The notes beneath the pieces are model-generated. The model saw only the letters and a program-made list of their open reading frames with translations, did no database searches and was not told the origin of the DNA. Position numbers and translations under genes: made by a program. Below, piece by piece: positions 59,080-64,000 of a DNA stretch of 64,000 nt; the first letter of the stretch is position 1; each line of letters starts with the position of its first letter. Location of the stretch: NCBI RefSeq assembly GCF_023701695.1, contig NZ_JAJOZC010000001.1, positions 5,331,894-5,395,893 on the forward strand, read 5' to 3'. The DNA comes from Streptomyces sp. RKAG290 (lineage in GTDB: Bacteria; Actinomycetota; Actinomycetes; Streptomycetales; Streptomycetaceae).

Positions 59080-59177
59080 ATCGTCAACGCGGCCCGACGG
59101 GCTTCCTTTCCACTCCGGTGGAGTCTCGAAGGACAAGCCCCCACCCGCACGAGTCTCTTCGTGCTGCCTGGGGGAAG
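59080..59177 (+). promoter_or_regulatory. Structured leader 1 with ribosome-site-sequestering hairpin
   Basis: Upstream block CCGACGGGCTTCC (59094-59106) is followed by a hairpin: CCCCCA (59138-59143) pairs with TGGGGG (59169-59174) and, inside, GCACGA (59147-59152) with TCGTGC (59159-59164). The TGGGGG arm overlaps the ribosome site GGGGGAAG of the next gene. Leader 2 at 61181 has the same elements. The distance between conserved blocks differs by 19 bases, which excludes a coding explanation. Confidence 0.7.
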
Positions 59178-59180
59178 TCC

Positions 59181-61091
59181 TTGCTGTTCCGCGCGTCCGC
59201 GAAAACGGTCGCCGTCATGGCACTCGACGGTTCGCTGTTCCTGCACCTGACCGAGCAGTTCGTCCACATGCACGGGTATCGGCCGGGAACCTCGGAGGCG
59301 CGTTCTTGGGAGCGCAGCATTCCGCTTCTGACAGCCGCGCTCAACGACGCCGACCTGGGCGACGTCGAGGTCATGCTGGAGTACGCGCTACCGCTGAACA
59401 GCAAGCGCGCCGACGTCGTCCTGGCCGGCGTGCACCCGGTTACGCAGGAGCCGTCCTACGTCGTGGTGGAGCTGAAGCAGTGGAGCCAGGCGGCTCCGCA
59501 CGAGGACGATCCCACCCTGTGCCATGTCGACGCCTACGCGCACTCTGTGCTCAACCCTATCGAGCAGGTGCGGCGGTACTGCGACTACCTGGTCAACTTC
59601 AACGGAGCCCTGGCCGAGCATGGCGAGTGGATTCACGGAGTGGCCTTTCTGCACAACGCCACCGAGTTCGGGGTGACGGGGCTGCGGGAGATCGAGTGCG
59701 ACGGGCAGGGACTGCTCTTCACGGGGGAACGTCGCGGAGCGTTCCTGGACCACCTCAGGTCGAAGCTGAGTGACAAGCACTCCGGTGCCCCTGCGGCCGA
59801 CGAACTGCTCGCGGGTGCCACCGCGCCGTCGAAGCAGCTGATGTCCGTGGCAGCCGAGGAAGTGAGGGAGCGGCAGCAGTTCGTCCTCCTCGACGAGCAG
59901 CAGGTCGCCTACCGCATGGTGCTCAACGCGGTGGAGAGGGCGAAGCGCGCCGACCACAAGGAAGTCGTCATCGTCACCGGCGGCCCCGGTACCGGGAAGA
60001 GCGTGATCGCGCTCCAACTGCTCGGCGAGCTCTACCGGAGGGGTGTGGCCGCGGTCCATGCGACCGGCTCGCAGTCGTTCACCAAGACGATGCGAAAGGT
60101 GGCCGGTTCCCGGAAGCGGGAGGTCCAGGATCTCTTCAAGTATTTCAACAGTTTCATGGGCACGGAGAAGAACAGCCTGGGTGCTCTGATCTGTGATGAG
60201 GCGCATCGTGTCCGGGAGACGTCCGCCAACCGCTACACGCGCGCGGCGCTGCGGACCGGGAGGGCGCAGATCGACGAACTCATCGACGTCGCCCACGTTC
60301 CGGTCTTCTTCCTCGACGAGCACCAGGTGGTGCGGCCCGGTGAGATGGGCACCGTGGAGGACATCCGTCAGGCCGCGGCCAGGCGGGGCATCGACTGCCA
60401 TGTGGTCCCTCTGGACAGCCAGTTCCGCTGCGGAGGGAGTGACGCCTACCTGCGCTGGGTGGTTCGGCTCCTCAGCCTCGAGCCCGGCGGGCCGGTCGAG
60501 TGGGAGCCCGACGGCCGCATGCAGTTGACGGTTGCCGACAGCCCCGAAGAACTGGAGGCCTTCCTCGACGCCCGTCGCGCCGAGAATTACGGTGCCCGGA
60601 TGTCCGCGGGTTACTGCTGGCGATGGTCCCCCGAGCCGAAACCCGGTGACCCCCTGCCTGCCGACGTCGTCATCGGACGCTGGGCCCGGCCGTGGAACCT
60701 GCGTGGAGACCGGTCGGTCTCGGGCGCGCCCCCGTCCGCGCTGTGGGCCACTGACCCCGCGGGCTTCGGGCAGGTCGGCTGCGTCTACACCGCCCAGGGG
60801 TTCGAGTACGACTGGTCCGGCGTCATCATCGGCCCGGATCTGGTCTGGCGGAGCGATCGCTGGGTCACCGACCGCACGGCCTCCAAGGACCCGGTCTTCA
60901 AGAGGTCGACACCGGACACCGACGTGGACCGCCTCATTCGGAACACGTACAAGGTGCTGCTGACGCGCGGCATGGTCGGCACGATCGTGTACTCGACCGA
61001 TCCCGAGACCCGGGAGAAGCTTCGGGAACTGGTGGCCGGCAGAGTGGAGTCACGGCCTGTCGCGACCGAGGAGCGTCTGCTGCATCGGTGA
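59181..61091 (+). CDS. PD-(D/E)XK nuclease-helicase protein, DUF2075 type, copy 1
   Basis: A 636-residue protein. The N-terminal domain (1-200) has a PD-(D/E)XK-like active site: Asp in KRADVVLAG (about 76-80) and ExK in YVVVELKQW (about 95-102). The DUF2075 superfamily 1 helicase-type domain follows: Walker A GGPGTGKS (267-274), Walker B LICDEAHRV (about 335), QFRCGGSDAY, then CVYTAQGFEYDWSGVI and the late VLLTRGMVGTIVYST. The TTG start at 59181 is chosen because the ribosome site GGGGGAAG lies 4 bases upstream; a GTG at 59118 would translate the conserved hairpin, and an ATG at 59217 is possible. A second paralog follows. A role in anti-phage or nucleic-acid quality control is inference. 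Confidence 0.82.
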   Translation: MLFRASAKTVAVMALDGSLFLHLTEQFVHMHGYRPGTSEARSWERSIPLLTAALNDADLGDVEVMLEYALPLNSKRADVVLAGVHPVTQEPSYVVVELKQWSQAAPHEDDPTLCHVDAYAHSVLNPIEQVRRYCDYLVNFNGALAEHGEWIHGVAFLHNATEFGVTGLREIECDGQGLLFTGERRGAFLDHLRSKLSDKHSGAPAADELLAGATAPSKQLMSVAAEEVRERQQFVLLDEQQVAYRMVLNAVERAKRADHKEVVIVTGGPGTGKSVIALQLLGELYRRGVAAVHATGSQSFTKTMRKVAGSRKREVQDLFKYFNSFMGTEKNSLGALICDEAHRVRETSANRYTRAALRTGRAQIDELIDVAHVPVFFLDEHQVVRPGEMGTVEDIRQAAARRGIDCHVVPLDSQFRCGGSDAYLRWVVRLLSLEPGGPVEWEPDGRMQLTVADSPEELEAFLDARRAENYGARMSAGYCWRWSPEPKPGDPLPADVVIGRWARPWNLRGDRSVSGAPPSALWATDPAGFGQVGCVYTAQGFEYDWSGVIIGPDLVWRSDRWVTDRTASKDPVFKRSTPDTDVDRLIRNTYKVLLTRGMVGTIVYSTDPETREKLRELVAGRVESRPVATEERLLHR

Positions 61092-61180
61092 GCACGCGAT
61101 ATCCAGCCATGATGTCCGTGCTTCCAGCCGTCCCACGTGTCCTGTGAGTCAGGAGGGAGGCCACGTCCCTAAGATCCCAG

Positions 61181-61253
61181 GCGTCATTGCGGTCCGACGG
61201 GCTTCCCAGGTGGACATGCCCCCATCCGCACGAGTCACTCGTGCCCTGGGGGA
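61181..61253 (+). promoter_or_regulatory. Structured leader 2 with ribosome-site-sequestering hairpin
   Basis: Block CCGACGGGCTTCC at 61194-61206, then a hairpin: CCCCCA (61219-61224) with TGGGGG (61247-61252), and GCACGAG (61228-61234) with CTCGTGC (61238-61244) around TCA. The 3' arm covers GGGGGA, the ribosome site of the second paralog (GTG 61262). It is more perfect than leader 1. Confidence 0.72.
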
Positions 61254-61261
61254 TCCACCTC

Positions 61262-63385
61262 GTGTCCATGCTCCTGCTGAAACTGGCAGCTCGGGACCTG
61301 CTGAACCTGAACTCGAGACGCCGTATGGTGCCCCACCTCGCCGCGAGGTGGAAGCACTTCCTCAGCACCGACGCTTCGTTGACCGAACGCTCCGCCTGGG
61401 CAGAGAGCCTGGTGCATCTCGCTGAGGATCTGGTCGCTGCCGACCGCGGGAACGTCGAGATGGTCGTCGAGTGCGCGGCCACGCTCGACGAGGCCGACCG
61501 CGCCGGGGACCCGCGGCTCATCGACGTCGTCCTCGTGGGACATCACCCCGAGGAGAAGGGGCTGTCCGTCCAACTCGTCGAGCTGAAGCGCTGGTCGACG
61601 GTGACCCGGGTGGAGCGAGCCACAGCGGAGCTGGTGCATGTCCCCGGCATGGGGGAGAAGAAGCACCCCGCGCTCCAACTGCGGGAATACTACGCGGCGT
61701 TCACGAGTGACAGAGGTCCGCTGTACGGCCTGGACTTCGAGTGTGACGGCTTCGCCTATCTGCACAACGCCACCGATGCCTCGGTGCTCCCGCTGGTCGG
61801 CGTGGACGCGCCGACCGGCTCCTACGCCCGTGTCTACACGAACGACCGCCGTGGCCAACTGATCTCGGACCTGCGGAGCAGCTTCGCCGCCGATGGTGCC
61901 GACTCGGCTGCCGAGGTCTTGTTGCGCAGTATGGGCCTGCGTAACACTCCGTTGCTGGACGCCATGATCCGCTCCAGTGGCGAGGACACCGTCTTCACCC
62001 TGCGCGGTCGTCAGAAGAAGGTCGCGGACCAGATCCTCGAAGCCGCCGCCAAAGTGCTCCCCGACCCGCGGCTGCCCGCCCTCGTGCCCGACGAGCGAAG
62101 GGTGGTATTCCTCGTCACGGGCGGCGCCGGCACCGGCAAGAGCGCCATCGGTCTCCAGCTCAAGGCGGAACTGGAGGCGGAAGGCCGCACGGTCAAGTAC
62201 GCGAGCGGCAGCCGGGCCTTCAACGGGGCGCTGCAGGAGCATGTGGGCTACGGCGACCGTGAGTTCAAGGAGACCTTCACCTATTTCAGCAACTTCGTCA
62301 CCCCGCCCGACCCTCCGCTGGACGTGCTGATCTGCGACGAGGCCCACCGCCTGCGCGACCGCTCCACCAACCGTTTCTGGAAACCCGAGGACTGGGGCAC
62401 CAAGCCCCAGGTGGACGAACTCCTCGACGCCTCCCGCCTGACGGTGTTCTTTCTCGACGAAGGGCAGTCCGTTCGTCCGCAGGAGGTCGGTACGGCCGCT
62501 CTCGTGGAGGACGCCGCGAAACGCTACGGCGCCGTCCTGCTCCGCAGCAACCTGCGGGAACAGTTCCGGTGCGGCGGCAGCGACGCCTACGTACGCTGGG
62601 TGCGGGGCGCGCTGGGGGTGGCCGATGCGGAGCCGGAGTTGTGGGCCCCGGACGGACTGATGCACGTCGAGGTCGTGGACAGCCCGGAGGAACTCGAGCG
62701 GATCACTCATTCCGAGGCCAAGGCCGGAGCGTCCGCCCGCATGGTCGCCGGTTACTGCTGGCCGTGGACGAAGCCGCTGGGCAAGGAGAAGCGACTCGAG
62801 CCCGACGTCCGGATCGGTGACTGGCACCGGCCGTGGAACGCGGACAGTGAATCCTTCTGCGAGAGCAAGACCGTCCCACCCTCCAAGATCTGGTCCGTGC
62901 ACGAGAACGGCCTCGGCCAGATCGGCTGCGTGTACACCGCGCAGGGCCTGGAGTGGGACTGGTGCGGCGTGATCATGGGCGAAGACATGGTGCGCCGGGG
63001 CGACAACTGGGTGTTCCGCCGGGGCAAGGAGAGGGCGGACAAGGAGGCGGGCGTCAAGCGGGTGGCCATGCCCGGTTCGTTCGACCCCAAGGTGAGGCCG
63101 AAGAGCGTGGACGACGACGAATTCGCCCGGCTCGTCCGGCACGCCTACCACGTGCTGATGACCCGGGCGAGCCGGGCGACCGTGCTCTACTCCACGGACG
63201 AGGAGACCCGGGTGTACCTGAAGCAGCTCGTCGGCGAAGTCCAGATCCACGGTCTTCGGCCCACCTGGGAGAACCTGCCGGAGCAGGCCCGACAGCCACA
63301 TCTGCCCCGTCCCGCCCGAGGCGGGCGTCGCCGCAGGAAGCGCCAGAGGAAGAGCGCTCCGCCCGGTGAGATGCGTCTTTTCTGA
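61262..63385 (+). CDS. PD-(D/E)XK nuclease-helicase protein, DUF2075 type, copy 2
   Basis: A 707-residue paralog of the upstream gene with the same domain order. Nuclease motifs are LIDVVLVG (about 86-93) and QLVELKRW (about 104-111); Walker A GGAGTGKS (about 285-292), Walker B LICDEAHRL (about 355), QFRCGGSDAYVRW, CVYTAQGLEWDWCGVI and VLMTRASRATVLYST. The C-terminus ends in a basic tail (RGGRRRRKRQRK) absent from copy 1, probably for nucleic-acid binding. GTG 61262 is 9 bases from GGGGGA; ATG 61268 is the alternative. The paralogs have clearly diverged, which suggests two specificities, not a recent duplication. Confidence 0.82.
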   Translation: MSMLLLKLAARDLLNLNSRRRMVPHLAARWKHFLSTDASLTERSAWAESLVHLAEDLVAADRGNVEMVVECAATLDEADRAGDPRLIDVVLVGHHPEEKGLSVQLVELKRWSTVTRVERATAELVHVPGMGEKKHPALQLREYYAAFTSDRGPLYGLDFECDGFAYLHNATDASVLPLVGVDAPTGSYARVYTNDRRGQLISDLRSSFAADGADSAAEVLLRSMGLRNTPLLDAMIRSSGEDTVFTLRGRQKKVADQILEAAAKVLPDPRLPALVPDERRVVFLVTGGAGTGKSAIGLQLKAELEAEGRTVKYASGSRAFNGALQEHVGYGDREFKETFTYFSNFVTPPDPPLDVLICDEAHRLRDRSTNRFWKPEDWGTKPQVDELLDASRLTVFFLDEGQSVRPQEVGTAALVEDAAKRYGAVLLRSNLREQFRCGGSDAYVRWVRGALGVADAEPELWAPDGLMHVEVVDSPEELERITHSEAKAGASARMVAGYCWPWTKPLGKEKRLEPDVRIGDWHRPWNADSESFCESKTVPPSKIWSVHENGLGQIGCVYTAQGLEWDWCGVIMGEDMVRRGDNWVFRRGKERADKEAGVKRVAMPGSFDPKVRPKSVDDDEFARLVRHAYHVLMTRASRATVLYSTDEETRVYLKQLVGEVQIHGLRPTWENLPEQARQPHLPRPARGGRRRRKRQRKSAPPGEMRLF

Positions 63386-63438
63386 AACGGCGTACCGTCA
63401 GGTGGAGTGGCGGGCTCCCCGGCCCGCCACCTGCCTGG

Positions 63439-63567
63439 TCAGAAGACCAAGCGCGCCACCACGGCAAGGGCCGTCACCAGCAAGTTGGTGACGACTCCGA
63501 CCATGACGTCGACCAGAATCCGACGAATCCGGTCACGACGTGCAAGCGTGTACTCAACGGGGTTCAT
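63439..63567 (-). CDS. Small single-helix membrane protein
   Basis: A 42-residue reading frame: a basic N-terminus (MNPVEYTLARRDRIRR) then a hydrophobic helix (VMVGVVTNLLVTALAVVARL). AGGAGT lies 8 bases before the ATG at 63567. It is convergent with the second nuclease-helicase gene, 53 bases apart. The build resembles short toxin or regulatory membrane peptides, but nothing identifies it. Confidence 0.5.
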   Translation of the reverse strand: MNPVEYTLARRDRIRRILVDVMVGVVTNLLVTALAVVARLVF

Positions 63568-64000
63568 CGGTTTCCACTCCTGAGCGTGAGCTGGGAATGG
63601 CAGGGATCGCCCTACCGGGCATCCGCAGTCACGCCGCGTGAGGCACGCGGTGGAGACCATTCGTTGCTCATCGCCGGGAACCGGCACCTGGAACACCGCC
63701 GACGTACCCTCCGGGAAGGTGCGCAGCAAGTATCCACGTTAGTGCACCTGCTAGTTGGCGCGGATCGTTTTGGGCGCCGCGGTGTGTCAGTGCGAGGCGC
63801 CGGGCGCGATGCAGCCTGACCGATGTGCGGCTCGGGCTGACATCGGCTGTGGGGAGTTCGCACAGTTCGCGGCTGTCAGGTCGGCAACTCCGTCGCCGGA
63901 CACGTCGCCCGCAAAACCAGGTCGACGCTCCGCGTGAGCTCCCTCCTGCGCCTGGCGAGGCGCAGCACCCGCACCCACCACGGGATCGCGGGACAGCCCT
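63568..64000. other. End of window, no confident gene
   Basis: About 430 bases with only short frames. A minus-strand frame includes GDVSGDGVADLTA (about 63880-63920), the calcium-binding pattern of FG-GAP repeats, but it is short and ends in stop codons; it may be a remnant or the edge of a gene beyond the window. Confidence 0.4.

Noticed and set aside
59118..59180. Upstream GTG start for the first nuclease-helicase gene
   Set aside because: It would translate the conserved hairpin region; the ribosome site GGGGGAAG fits the TTG at 59181, and the leader matches leader 2 at RNA level with a non-codon length difference.
63787..63981. FG-GAP repeat protein at the window end
   Set aside because: Only one short GDVSGDGVADLTA-like stretch is seen in a frame of 64 codons; too little for a gene call.
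1..64000. CRISPR arrays and tRNA genes
   Set aside because: No regularly spaced direct repeats of 20-40 bases and no cloverleaf with a T-arm GTTCRA pattern were seen on either strand.
1..64000. A full cholesterol degradation cluster
   Set aside because: No ring-opening enzymes (KstD, KshA, HsaC type) and no Mce transporter are present. Only beta-oxidation-type enzymes and the operators support the idea, so I describe a partial, dispersed regulon.

Overview
The window is high-GC actinobacterial DNA, almost certainly from a Streptomyces chromosome. Supporting signs are a class A RNase P RNA gene, a mycothiol-dependent isomerase-family enzyme, an F420-type luciferase-like oxidoreductase, an ECF42-type sigma factor with its DGPF partner, and a housekeeping run of Nif3-like protein, zinc-ribbon protein and RNase H-phosphatase fusion. 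Translational coupling by ATGA or GTGA overlaps is common.

Layout. 0.2-2 kb: aldehyde dehydrogenase and 3Fe-4S ferredoxin. 2-6.6 kb: PucR/GAF regulator, 3-hydroxybutyrate dehydrogenase and a secreted PHB depolymerase. 6.6-13.1 kb: alpha/beta hydrolase, a Liv-type ABC importer and a KstR-like TetR repressor. 13.3-16.6 kb: glycosyltransferase, methyltransferase and an alpha-toroid (prenyltransferase/cyclase-like) protein. 16.6-19.5 kb: membrane protein, lipoprotein, mycothiol-type enzyme and PHP-domain protein. 19.5-21.2 kb: repeat-rich island with an Imm49-type immunity gene between two identical inverted 149-bp repeats. 21.2-25 kb: F420-type oxidoreductase, membrane protein, amidase, methyltransferase. 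25.2-30.6 kb: M20 peptidase, NCS1 permease, DUF1177 protein, IclR regulator and peptidase E. 30.6-37.7 kb: two drug-type exporters flanking a fused acyl-CoA dehydrogenase and an SCP-x-type thiolase. 37.8-44.4 kb: an ABC exporter/DesK/DesR-type set that looks split by an ECF42 island. 44.5-47.8 kb: MaoC hydratase, zinc alcohol dehydrogenase and SDR. 48-58.7 kb: conserved Streptomyces housekeeping genes ending in RNase P RNA. 59-63.4 kb: two tandem nuclease-helicase (DUF2075-type) genes, each behind a conserved hairpin that pairs with its own ribosome-binding site.

How the parts work together. Four separated promoters (aldehyde dehydrogenase, F420 oxidoreductase, acyl-CoA dehydrogenase, MaoC hydratase) share a TCTGAC-N5-GTCAGA dyad. 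Three sites (next to the KstR-like gene, before the acyl-CoA dehydrogenase, before the MaoC gene) match the KstR consensus TNNAACNNGTTNNA exactly. The encoded enzymes resemble KstR-regulon proteins of mycobacteria (FadE34-like, Ltp-like thiolase, Hsd4B/MaoC-like, Rv3548c-like SDR, Rv3520c-like LLM). This points to a dispersed steroid- or branched-lipid-type beta-oxidation regulon; the ring-degradation genes of cholesterol catabolism are not in the window.

Caution on sequence quality: nine single-base frame breaks in eight genes all sit in or beside G/C runs and are all repaired by adding one base. I read them as probable base-calling deletions and list these genes as broken only because the given sequence breaks them. 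Gene identities and comparisons to named proteins come from reading the translations against remembered families, not from a search.
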